From positions 1 through 64,000 of the forward strand of contig JAZMZV010000154.1 in NCBI GenBank assembly GCA_045586185.1: 64,000 bases of DNA, in the 5' to 3' direction. Positions within the stretch are counted from its first letter, which is position 1. Every line of letters starts with the position of its first letter. The stretch comes from RUG11551 sp045586185. Its GTDB lineage: Bacteria > Planctomycetota > Planctomycetia > Pirellulales > Thermoguttaceae. Shown piece by piece: positions 9,307-17,124 of the stretch. Below the pieces are notes generated by a model. It saw only the letters and a list, made by a program, of their open reading frames with translations, made no database searches and was not told where the DNA came from. The position numbers were made by a program, and so were the translations under genes.

Positions 9307-11202
9307 TTACTTCTGCCGATAGCCGCCGTGCCGTTTTTTCGGATTGTTTTTGGAGAACTTCTGTTTAGAAGACGTCTGCTTGGGCGGATTGGGCGGAATG
9401 AGGCATTTTGGTCCGAAGCCGATCAGGTCTTTTCGCCCCTCTTTAATTAACGCTTCTTTGACCCATTGGTAATTCTCGGGCAAGAAGTACTGCATCAAGG
9501 CGCGCTGCATGCGTCTGTCACGCTCGTTTTTGGCGACGTAAAGCGGTTTCCCAGTCGCGGGGTCGGATTCGGTATAGTACATAGCCGTCGCCCAATCAAA
9601 GGGGCCTGGCCAGAAGTCCTGAACTTGCTGGGGTCGAAGGTTATGATCGCGAAGGTATTCCGCCAGACGAATCATGGCTTTCAGGTCGCAGCCGGGGTGC
9701 CCTGCGATAAAATAGGGAATAAGATACTGCTTTTTCCCGCAGCGTTGACTGGCGTTTTCAAACTGTGTTACAAACCGCTCGTAGACGTCGATGCTGGGCT
9801 TTTGCATACATTGCAGAACCTCGCCAGCGACGTGTTCCGGGGCGGTTTTGAGATACCCGCCGACGAAATTGTCTGCCAGTTTCTGGATGTATTCCGGGCT
9901 GGAAAGCGCGACGTCGGTTCGTATTCCCGACGCGATAAACGCCTTTTTGACGCCCTTGATTTTTCGCGCCGATTCCATCAGTTCAATAACAGGCGTATGA
10001 TCCGTATTGAGGTTAGGGCAGATCTTGGGATACAGGCAAGACGTCCGGCGGCACCGCTTCATCTGCTCCGGTCGTCGACAGGTCATTTGATAGCTGTTGG
10101 CGGTCGGACCGCCCAGGTCGCTGATAACGCCGGTAAACCCGGGCTGAGACTGCATGCGTCGAATCTCGTCCAGGACGTTGTTACAGCTTCGAGACTGGAT
10201 TATTTTCCCTTCGTGAGCGGCAATCGAGCAGAACGAACAGCCGCCAAAACAGCCTCGGACAATCTGAACCGAGTTCCGAATTACGGTCAAAGCGGGAATC
10301 TCGGCCGAGCCGTATTTGGGGTGCGCCTGACGCGTAAAGGGCATGGAATAGACCTCGTCCATTTCTGATTCCGTCAGCGGTCTTTGCGGCGGACGAACGA
10401 CGACGTGTTCCGTCCCAAATCGCTGAACCAGCGTCCGGGCGCAAAACGGGTTGAGTTCGTTGTAGATAATCCGGGTCATTTCAGCAAACTTCTCTTTGGA
10501 TTGCTGAACCTCGTCCCAAGTGGGCAGTTCGATAACGTCGTCGCCGGTCGGGATGGGCGTTTTCATTCCGCCGCGATACGCCGTTCCGGGAATGTCGTGA
10601 AGCCAGGACAAGTCGCCGGACTCGTCGTTTACATGCTCTTCCAGACGCCGCATGACTTCCAGAAACGTCAGCTCGCCCATGCCGTACATGAGCAAATCCG
10701 CCTTGGAATCGAGCAGAACCGACCGCCGCAGCTTGTCGCTGTAATGGTCGTAATGCGCCAGCCGACGCAGCGATGCTTCTATCCCCCCGATGAGAACCGT
10801 ACAGCCGGGATACGCCTCTCGGGCGCGCTGAGAGTACACGTTGACCGCTCTGTCGGGACGCCGCCCCAGCTCCCCGTTGGGAGAATACGCGTCTGCGGAT
10901 CGGAGACGTCTAAACGGCGTGTACTTGTTGACCATCGAGTCCATCGCGCCAGCGGAAATCCCAAAAGCCAGGCGCGGACGCCCAAACTCTCGCCACGGCT
11001 GACAGCTGTGCCAGTCCGGCTGGTCGAGAATCGCAACCCGATACCCGTGTTTGGAAAGCCATCGCCCCAGTATCGCCGCAGCAAAAGACGGGTGGTCGAC
11101 GTACGCGTCTCCGGTTACAAAAACCAGATCCACATAGTCCCAGCCTCGCTGACGCATTTCCAGAGCGGTTGTCGGCAGAAACGGGTTGTCGTTAGATGTC
11201 AT
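9307..11202 (-). CDS. ygiQ: YgiQ-family radical SAM protein
   Basis: A 631-residue member of the YgiQ family (UPF0313), radical SAM enzymes of unknown reaction. An N-terminal B12-binding-like domain (MRQRGWDYVDLVFVTGDAYV region) precedes the radical SAM core with the 4Fe-4S motif CFGGCSFC at about residues 315-322. Other family hallmarks are DLGGPTANSY and KTAPEHV. The C-terminal tail is rich in Lys, Asn and Pro (PPNPPKQTSSKQ), as in other members. Length is normal. Function remains undetermined across the family. Confidence 0.92.
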   Translation of the reverse strand: MTSNDNPFLPTTALEMRQRGWDYVDLVFVTGDAYVDHPSFAAAILGRWLSKHGYRVAILDQPDWHSCQPWREFGRPRLAFGISAGAMDSMVNKYTPFRRLRSADAYSPNGELGRRPDRAVNVYSQRAREAYPGCTVLIGGIEASLRRLAHYDHYSDKLRRSVLLDSKADLLMYGMGELTFLEVMRRLEEHVNDESGDLSWLHDIPGTAYRGGMKTPIPTGDDVIELPTWDEVQQSKEKFAEMTRIIYNELNPFCARTLVQRFGTEHVVVRPPQRPLTESEMDEVYSMPFTRQAHPKYGSAEIPALTVIRNSVQIVRGCFGGCSFCSIAAHEGKIIQSRSCNNVLDEIRRMQSQPGFTGVISDLGGPTANSYQMTCRRPEQMKRCRRTSCLYPKICPNLNTDHTPVIELMESARKIKGVKKAFIASGIRTDVALSSPEYIQKLADNFVGGYLKTAPEHVAGEVLQCMQKPSIDVYERFVTQFENASQRCGKKQYLIPYFIAGHPGCDLKAMIRLAEYLRDHNLRPQQVQDFWPGPFDWATAMYYTESDPATGKPLYVAKNERDRRMQRALMQYFLPENYQWVKEALIKEGRKDLIGFGPKCLIPPNPPKQTSSKQKFSKNNPKKRHGGYRQK

Positions 11203-11741
11203 ATCGATTTACAAATTTGACGGAGTCTGGAGCAAAATCACTGAGCGTCAGCATTGAAAAATGAAAATAATTACTAAATTAGGCGTCACAGGCAAATGTT
11301 ATATGATTGTTTGAATTGATTTGTTGCTGCAAGGCGCTTTGTTACAAACAGTTGCTAAAAGTTAGCTATTTTAGCGCTCTGAGGAATAAAGCGCTGTCAA
11401 GTGAACTGCAACTCCTTCATATATTATACATCGGAAAGTTATTCTTCAAGGGTGAATCATTTAAAAAAGTGGAGCAATCATGATGAAATCTTAAGAAAAA
11501 ACAGATATAGAACTATATAAATGCAAATATTTATAATTTTTTACAATTAATAATTGTCCTATTGCAAAACTTTGAAAATGTGGTATAAATAATGTCGCAA
11601 TATGTAATTATATTGTTATTCAAAACGCAATTAGAGTATCTTGTTGCCTTTTAACGTTTTATCCGTTTTTCCATTGGCGTTAGAAGTATATTTGATTTTG
11701 TTTTGAGTAATAGGGCGAGTTTTTTATTTCATTAATTTTTT
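11203..11741. other. AT-rich intergenic region between divergent ygiQ and xylR-like genes
   Basis: About 540 bases of AT-rich sequence between two divergent genes, so it should hold both promoters. I see the partial palindromes GGCGCTTTG, AGCGCTCTG and AAGCGCTG near 11332-11395, and poly-A/T tracts further on. No ORF with a good ribosome-binding site, no repeat element and no clear terminator. Confidence 0.5.
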
Positions 11742-12935
11742 ATGCAAAACACACAACGACAGGTTTTGGCTCTTATTGAAACGTCCAGCGATTTTGGGCG
11801 CGGCGTTCTCAAGGGGGTGCTGAACTACACACAGACTCTGGCGTCAAAAAATATGACGCCGTGGCATGTTCGGTTAGAACCTTGCAACGTATGCGAAAAA
11901 GTTCCAGGAGATTTCGCATCATGGCATGGAGATGGCATCATTTCCCAAAGCAACTCAACAGACATCTATCGTCAACTTCAGAAGAAAAAAATTCCGATTG
12001 TTGAACTCCTCAATAACGACATTCCCAGTGGCGTAGATATTGATTTCGATTTTGAAGAAATTGCAAAGATTGCCGCCATGCATTTTTGCGACAGGGGTTT
12101 GACTAATATTGCGTGGTACGCAGTTAACAACGTCTGGTGGTGCAACCGCCTGCGAGACTTCTTTGTTCAGGAATTGCGTAAACAGGATCGCCGATGCTTT
12201 GTTTACCCGGACGACGTCTCTACAGAATACGAGTATCATCGTCCATATTGGAATGACGCTCGCCGTAAATCCTTGATTAAATGGCTCAAAAAACTCACGT
12301 ATCCCGTTGGGATTCTGGCTGCTTCCGATATGTTGGCGGAAAGAATCATTGAGGCGTGCAAAGAACTCGAATTGGACGTTCCTAATCAGGTTGCCGTTTT
12401 GGGCGTTTCCAACGATTCGCTTATGTGCAGTTTGTCTTCGCCTCAGTTATCCAGCATTGATCTGGACGCTGAAAGATACGGTTATCTTGCAGCAGAACTG
12501 CTGGACAAGAAAATGAACAGTCGCAAAAATGAAAACAGCGCCGCAGAAGCTCACGCTCCAATTGTCGTTCCTCCCAAAGGCGCTGTTGCAAGACATTCAA
12601 CGGATACGGTTGCTACAACCGATCCGTACTGCATTGAGGCGATTGAATTCATTCGAAAGCATTACACGGAAAAGATTTCTGCTGTTGACGTCGCCAACAG
12701 CGTAAAACTTTCCCGCGCCATGCTGGATCGTCGATTTTTAGCCAGTTTTGGACGGACGATTAACAAGGTTATTACCCGTCTTCGAATGGAAAAGGCTGAA
12801 TTCCTGCTGCTTCAAACCGATCAAAAAATCGGTCAGGTGGCGGCAAATTCCGGGTTTAACTGTTACGAATACTTCTTCCGCGCTTTCCAGCAGCGGCACA
12901 ACATGACCCCGGAAGATTTTCGCTCTAAAAATTAG
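11742..12935 (+). CDS. XylR-like transcriptional regulator (periplasmic-binding-fold plus AraC HTH)
   Basis: A 397-residue regulator. Residues 5-275 form a LacI/ribose-binding-protein-like sensor domain (MQNTQRQVLALIETS; GILAASDMLAERIIEAC; VAVLGVSNDSL), and residues 295-397 an AraC-type double helix-turn-helix ending EYFFRAFQQRHNMTPEDFR. This order, with DNA binding at the C-terminus, is that of E. coli XylR and a family much expanded in planctomycetes. It probably senses a sugar and activates catabolic genes, but no sugar-utilisation gene lies next to it, so its targets are elsewhere. It is a single-gene unit closed by a hairpin terminator. Confidence 0.9.
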   Translation: MQNTQRQVLALIETSSDFGRGVLKGVLNYTQTLASKNMTPWHVRLEPCNVCEKVPGDFASWHGDGIISQSNSTDIYRQLQKKKIPIVELLNNDIPSGVDIDFDFEEIAKIAAMHFCDRGLTNIAWYAVNNVWWCNRLRDFFVQELRKQDRRCFVYPDDVSTEYEYHRPYWNDARRKSLIKWLKKLTYPVGILAASDMLAERIIEACKELELDVPNQVAVLGVSNDSLMCSLSSPQLSSIDLDAERYGYLAAELLDKKMNSRKNENSAAEAHAPIVVPPKGAVARHSTDTVATTDPYCIEAIEFIRKHYTEKISAVDVANSVKLSRAMLDRRFLASFGRTINKVITRLRMEKAEFLLLQTDQKIGQVAANSGFNCYEYFFRAFQQRHNMTPEDFRSKN

Positions 12936-12980
12936 TGCGTCTGCATAAACCTTAAGTTGTTTTAACAACCAGACAAAATA

Positions 12981-13021
12981 AAAACAGCGGTTAAACAAAT
13001 GTTTCTAACCGCTGTTTTTTT
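12981..13021 (+). terminator. Rho-independent terminator after the xylR-like gene
   Basis: AACAGCGGTTA and TAACCGCTGTT form an 11-bp perfect stem followed by TTTTT, 46 bases after the stop codon. Confidence 0.9.
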
Positions 13022-13054
13022 GTGTCCCTCATAGGATACGGAAAATATCAATTA

Positions 13055-13801
13055 TTACATCGGCGGAGGCGGAGGCGCGTTCTTTCCCGCTGCGCTTTCG
13101 ATTACAACCTGCGAGAACCAGACAATCCCAGCAAGGTATCGCAAAAGCAGCGTTATGAGAATAAACGCCAAGGTATGAAACGCTGCGCTTCCCCATTCCA
13201 GTTCGTAAAAACACATGCACATAAACGTTCCAAACGCAGCAAGGACGATTGAGCAAATCGCCCACATCACCGGCGTTTGACTGGATAACGTACCCAAGTA
13301 CATCAAATACGACAACGCTCCCCACATGCCAACGTAAACCAGAGAAATTACGCCTGTTCTCCAGTAGAAGTCGAAACCGTGAATGGATTCCAGCATCTCG
13401 TCCTTTTTAACCAGCGGATACAAGCCTCCAACGATCACAGGCGTTACAACGCATAATCCGGCGGCGGCAACAAGAAAGTTTTGGTTCAGGTTGATAAACT
13501 TTCCCAGAACAAACGTTGCCACAAGCGCGCCCAACACCCCTGCTGTTATAATGATTGCCTGAACCCGGTTAAACTTTCTCTCGCCGCGTTCCAACGGTTT
13601 GAGGACAAGTTTTCCCTGGGCGTTTTTACCGCCGCTGGAAAATGACTCTCCACCGTGAATGACGACTTTCTCTGCTGCGGGAGCTTCGTTGGGGATTTTG
13701 ATAATAGTCTTGCAGTACTTGCAAGGACCGCTCTTGCCGGCGAACTTCTCGCTGACAACGAACTTTTTATGACATCCGGGACAGGTTACTGTAATTGCCA
13801 T
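13055..13801 (-). CDS. Zinc-ribbon multi-pass membrane protein
   Basis: A 248-residue protein. The N-terminus is a zinc ribbon with paired cysteines (CPGCHKKF and CKYCKTIIKIP, about 8-37), of the kind found at the N-terminus of many planctomycete membrane proteins. A polar linker leads to about six hydrophobic segments (about 80-230). It ends in a proline run, NAPPPPPM. There are no catalytic motifs and I do not recognise a function. It converges with the xylR-like gene. Confidence 0.78.
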   Translation of the reverse strand: MAITVTCPGCHKKFVVSEKFAGKSGPCKYCKTIIKIPNEAPAAEKVVIHGGESFSSGGKNAQGKLVLKPLERGERKFNRVQAIIITAGVLGALVATFVLGKFINLNQNFLVAAAGLCVVTPVIVGGLYPLVKKDEMLESIHGFDFYWRTGVISLVYVGMWGALSYLMYLGTLSSQTPVMWAICSIVLAAFGTFMCMCFYELEWGSAAFHTLAFILITLLLRYLAGIVWFSQVVIESAAGKNAPPPPPM

Positions 13802-13815
13802 GGAAACTCTGAATA

Positions 13816-13956
13816 GTTAGGAATGAGGAGTGAGGAGTTTTTAGCTACTAGCCCCTAGCTTTTAGCTTTGTATTTTTAGTTTCCGGCTTTAATTATTAAC
13901 GCTAAGAAATACATATAACAAAGCTAATGACTAGGAGCTAATAGCTAACAGCTAAT
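13816..13956. repeat. Inverted pair of degenerate heptamer arrays
   Basis: GAGGAGT-type units and then TTAGCTA-type units (13816-13870) are followed by inverted copies of the latter (13920-13956, units such as AGCTAAT and AGCTAAC). The two arms can pair. The block fills the gap between the rpiB-like gene and the zinc-ribbon gene. Confidence 0.75.
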
Positions 13957-13958
13957 TA

Positions 13959-14558
13959 TTATTTCAGGTTCTTTTCGTCGAACGCGTCGACCTTCTTGGC
14001 GGCTTCCTTGAGGAAGTCGGCAAACTGCGGCAAAGCGGAGGTGAACGCGGTGTTGAGGAACGTATCGACAGCGTCCAGAGCCATGGCTTCGCCCCAAATC
14101 ATGGCGCCGAGGCACAAAACGTTGGAGTTGTTGATTGTTCGGCACATTTTCGTGGCGAAAACGCTTTCGACGACAGACGCGCGAATGCCTTTGCATTTGT
14201 TGGCGACAATCGACATGCCCATGCCGGTTCCGCAGAACAGAATGCCGTTTTCACAAGTTCCGTCCTGAATGTACTTGCAGGCGATCGGAGCGGATTCGAA
14301 GTAGGGGATGTCCGGATTTTCAGCGCGGGCGCCGACGTCAATGACTTCGTATCCTTTGCCCTTCAGATCGGCAACAACGGCGTCTTTGAGTCCAACGGCA
14401 AACGGGTCAGCGGCTACTACGATTTTTTTACTCATGGTTTTCTCCTTTACGGTTGATTCTTGTGAAACGGGTTCTTCGGCAAAAACGCCAGACGATGCGC
14501 CAGCAAGCGTTCCGACTGCCAGCGCTGCCGACGCGGCAATAAATTTTCTGCGATCCAT
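13959..14558 (-). CDS. RpiB/LacAB-like protein with Tat-type leader
   Basis: A 199-residue protein. From the ATG at 14558 it begins MDRRKFIAASAALAVG, a twin-arginine-type signal with a short hydrophobic stretch. The ribose-5-phosphate isomerase B fold starts at a second ATG (14435) that would give 158 residues, close to the normal family length, and has its own strong ribosome-binding site. The fold is recognisable (GILFCGTGMGMSIVANK, NSNVLCLG) and the catalytic Cys is present (Cys68 in the short form). However, the Asp-His pair near the N-terminus reads Asp-Pro, and the His of the usual RxHN motif is Ile101. It may act on an unusual sugar phosphate or be non-catalytic. Transcribed downstream of serC, behind a terminator. 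Confidence 0.82.
   Translation of the reverse strand: MDRRKFIAASAALAVGTLAGASSGVFAEEPVSQESTVKEKTMSKKIVVAADPFAVGLKDAVVADLKGKGYEVIDVGARAENPDIPYFESAPIACKYIQDGTCENGILFCGTGMGMSIVANKCKGIRASVVESVFATKMCRTINNSNVLCLGAMIWGEAMALDAVDTFLNTAFTSALPQFADFLKEAAKKVDAFDEKNLK
14442..14448 (-). promoter_or_regulatory. Internal ribosome-binding site inside the rpiB-like gene
   Basis: On the minus strand AAAGGAG lies six bases before the ATG at 14435. It supports a second, leaderless product. The upstream ATG at 14558 has its own weaker GGAG nine bases before it. Confidence 0.7.
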
Positions 14559-14702
14559 GGCAGATTGCTCCAATATAAAAGGAAATGAAAAAGCTATCGA
14601 CGTTATTCGTCAACTTTATTTTTACTATTTTACAAACTCGTTAAGAAAAATAAAAGGGGGGGCGCCAGAAAAAATAGAAATCCCCTAAATTTAGGATAGA
14701 AT

Positions 14703-14740
14703 AAAAAACGCCCCGAGAACAAACGTTCCCGGGGTTGTTT
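14703..14740 (-). terminator. Rho-independent terminator after serC
   Basis: CCCCGAGAAC and GTTCCCGGGG form a 10-bp stem with a 4-base loop (one G-T pair). Read on the minus strand it is followed by TTTTTT. It lies about 50 bases after the serC stop codon. Confidence 0.85.
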
Positions 14741-14789
14741 GATTTTGTAACGCTCTGAATTGCTCAGGCGCGTTCAGGCTTTGTTAATA

Positions 14790-15878
14790 TCAGCCGTTCT
14801 TCTTCTGGAAGTCAACCATGAAGTCGCGCAGGGCAATGACGCCTTCTTCCGGCATGGCGTTGTAGATGGACGCGCGGCAGCCGCCGACGGAACGGTGTCC
14901 CTTGAGCGTGCAAAGACCGTTTTGAGCCGCTTCAGCAATGAACTTGGCGTCCATTTCAGGCGTCTGCATGCGGAACGGGACGTTCATAATCGAACGGCAT
15001 TCTTTCTTCGCGTGACCGATATAGAAGCCGTCAGAGTTGTCGACGACTTCGTACAGCATGGCGGCTTTGCGCTTGTTGATTTCGTACATGTTCGCCAGAC
15101 CGCCGATGTCGTTGATGAGCCAGTCTGTTACAAGTTTAACCATGTAGATGGCGAACGTCGGCGGGGTGTTGTGCATCGAACCTTTGCTGTCTTGAAGTTT
15201 GTAGTCCAGCATGGCGGGCAGACCTTCCGGAACGCGTTCGAGCAGGTCTTCTCTCATAACGATAATCGTAACGCCGGCGGGACCGATGTTTTTCTGAGCG
15301 CAGGCGAAAATGCAGCCGTAGTCGTTGATGTCGATCGGCTTGTGAAGGAAGTCGGACGAGGCGTCGCACAGCAGCGGAACGCCGTCCGGGGTCTTCGGGG
15401 CTTTCTGGAACTGGACGCCCTGAATCGTTTCGTTGCAGCAGTGATAAACGAAAGCGGCATTCGGGTCGAGGTCAAGTTCGGAATCGTCCGGAGTGCGGAT
15501 GAAGTTGTCGGCAGAGCCGTCCCAGCAGGCGCGAACGGTCGTTTGGGTTTTGCCCTGTCCCATAGCGGTTTTGCTCCACGTTCCGTTGACGATGTAGTCA
15601 GCGGACTTGCCTTTGGCGAGGTTCATGGGAAGCATGGCGAACTGAAGGCTTGCGCCGCCCTGCAGGAACAGAACTTTGTAGTTGGACGGGATATTGAGCA
15701 GCTGACGCAGGTTGGCTTCCGCCGCGCCGATGATTTCTTCAAACGGCTTTGAGCGGTGGCTCATTTCCATAACGGACATGCCGCTGTTGTTGTAGTTGAG
15801 CATTTCTTTCTGCGCTTTTTTCAGAGCGGGAAGAGGAAGCATAGCCGGACCAGCTGAAAAATTGTAAATTCTTTCCAT
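14790..15878 (-). CDS. serC: Phosphoserine aminotransferase
   Basis: A 362-residue class V aminotransferase that converts 3-phosphohydroxypyruvate and glutamate to phosphoserine in serine synthesis, and can also serve pyridoxine synthesis. Family hallmarks are MERIYNFSAGPAMLP at the start, FLQGGASLQF, and the PLP lysine in FACAQKNIGPAG (Lys196). Full length. It follows rnc after 57 bases on the same strand and is closed by its own terminator. The other serine-pathway genes serA and serB are not in the window. Confidence 0.97.
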   Translation of the reverse strand: MERIYNFSAGPAMLPLPALKKAQKEMLNYNNSGMSVMEMSHRSKPFEEIIGAAEANLRQLLNIPSNYKVLFLQGGASLQFAMLPMNLAKGKSADYIVNGTWSKTAMGQGKTQTTVRACWDGSADNFIRTPDDSELDLDPNAAFVYHCCNETIQGVQFQKAPKTPDGVPLLCDASSDFLHKPIDINDYGCIFACAQKNIGPAGVTIIVMREDLLERVPEGLPAMLDYKLQDSKGSMHNTPPTFAIYMVKLVTDWLINDIGGLANMYEINKRKAAMLYEVVDNSDGFYIGHAKKECRSIMNVPFRMQTPEMDAKFIAEAAQNGLCTLKGHRSVGGCRASIYNAMPEEGVIALRDFMVDFQKKNG

Positions 15879-15935
15879 GATAGGTTTAGGTAGGGGGGTT
15901 AAAGGAATTGAAATTGGTAATTATCAATTATGTTG

Positions 15936-16721
15936 TCAGTCGTCTGACGGGTGAATTGGCTCCTGACCGTCGAGAACGCACATGGCGTTTTCCGCGGCGC
16001 GCTGTTCCGCTTCTTTTTTGGACTTTCCCCAGGCAGATGGGTAATAATACCCGCCGACTTTCACAGCGACCTTAAAGCACTTGGCGTGTTCCGGTCCCTG
16101 AACGTCTAACAAAGCGTAAACAGGCGTTTTCCCGTGTTCTTTTTGAATACGGCTTTGCAGCGTAGCTTTGTAATTTTCGCCTTCTTTGCCGTCGATGGCG
16201 TCTTCGACGTGGGAGATGAAAAATCTCTCGACGTAATCCTGCGCCGTTTCAAAGTCGCTGTCCAGATAAATCGCTCCGATAATCGCCTCTTGCAGGTTTG
16301 CCAGCAGAGACATCGGCATTCCCTGTCCCGTTTGGGTCATGCCGCGACCCAGGTGCAGGAACCGCCCGATTCCCTGACTTTGGCTGACCAGAGCGCACGT
16401 CTGCCGGCTGACGACTATAGATTTTATTTTCGTCATTTCGCCTTCCTGAAATTCAGGATATTCGCAAAACAGGTACGTGCAAATCGTCAGCCCCAAAACG
16501 GAGTCGCCGAGGAACTCCAAACGCTCGTTGGACTTATTGCGGCTTATCGCCCCGGAAGAATGCGTAAGCGCTTCCTCTAAAAGGCTTTTATCGTCAAACG
16601 TATATCCCAAAACGCGCTCGCAGGCGGCAATATCCGGATCGTCATATGCGCGATTCGAATAGAAATCGTCCGAATCGTCATCGTAGTCGTCGTCAGAATA
16701 TCGGCTATGCGAACGGGTCAT
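15936..16721 (-). CDS. rnc: Ribonuclease III
   Basis: A 261-residue double-strand-specific endoribonuclease for rRNA and mRNA processing. The catalytic signature NERLEFLGDSVLG is at 65-77, with the second metal-binding acid in EAIIGAIYLDS. The C-terminal double-stranded-RNA-binding domain (about 188-255) ends in KKEAEQRAAENAM. The first 30 residues are an Asp/Tyr/Ser-rich extension (DDDYDDDSDDF region) not needed for the fold. It is transcribed toward serC and its 5' side abuts a cluster of palindromic repeats. Confidence 0.95.
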   Translation of the reverse strand: MTRSHSRYSDDDYDDDSDDFYSNRAYDDPDIAACERVLGYTFDDKSLLEEALTHSSGAISRNKSNERLEFLGDSVLGLTICTYLFCEYPEFQEGEMTKIKSIVVSRQTCALVSQSQGIGRFLHLGRGMTQTGQGMPMSLLANLQEAIIGAIYLDSDFETAQDYVERFFISHVEDAIDGKEGENYKATLQSRIQKEHGKTPVYALLDVQGPEHAKCFKVAVKVGGYYYPSAWGKSKKEAEQRAAENAMCVLDGQEPIHPSDD

Positions 16722-16882
16722 GTTAAAATAGGGAAAATTTTCGCGTTGTTTATTACAGCGCCCGGCGGTTTGAGTAATTTGTTGGAAAATCGGAGCAAAC
16801 CAGCCAAGCTCCTATTTCGTAAAAATTATAAATATATTATAAAGAAGATTAAAAATAGTAAAAGCCCCCCCACAGGGAGAAA

Positions 16883-17094
16883 TCCTCACAGCTTTAGCTG
16901 TGGGATTTATTAAAAATAAAAAATCGTAGCCCACGCCTTTAGGCGTGGGATCAAAACGACATGAATAATTAATAATTCAACGCGCGAAATCCTACTCTCT
17001 TTAGCGCCCCGTTAAGGGACGCTAAAGAGAGTAGGGGGGTAAGCTTTTTGGAGAGGAATGTTTATCTAATCCCCCAGATAAATCTGGGGGCTAC
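16883..17094. repeat. REPIN-like element A1 with an extra central hairpin
   Basis: A left hairpin opened by GTAG (16926-16949; CCCACGCC, loop TTTA, GGCGTGGG) faces a right hairpin closed by CTAC (17071-17094; CCCCCAGAT, loop AA, ATCTGGGGG). Between them is a hairpin of 15-bp perfect arms (16992-17006 with 17020-17034). A fourth hairpin (CACAGC / GCTGTG, 16883-16905) precedes the pair. The block occupies the 403-base gap between the divergent rnc and htrA genes, so both promoters must lie within or between the hairpins. Confidence 0.85.
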
Positions 17095-17124
17095 GAATTG
17101 TAAAATTTTTTCACATATACGATA

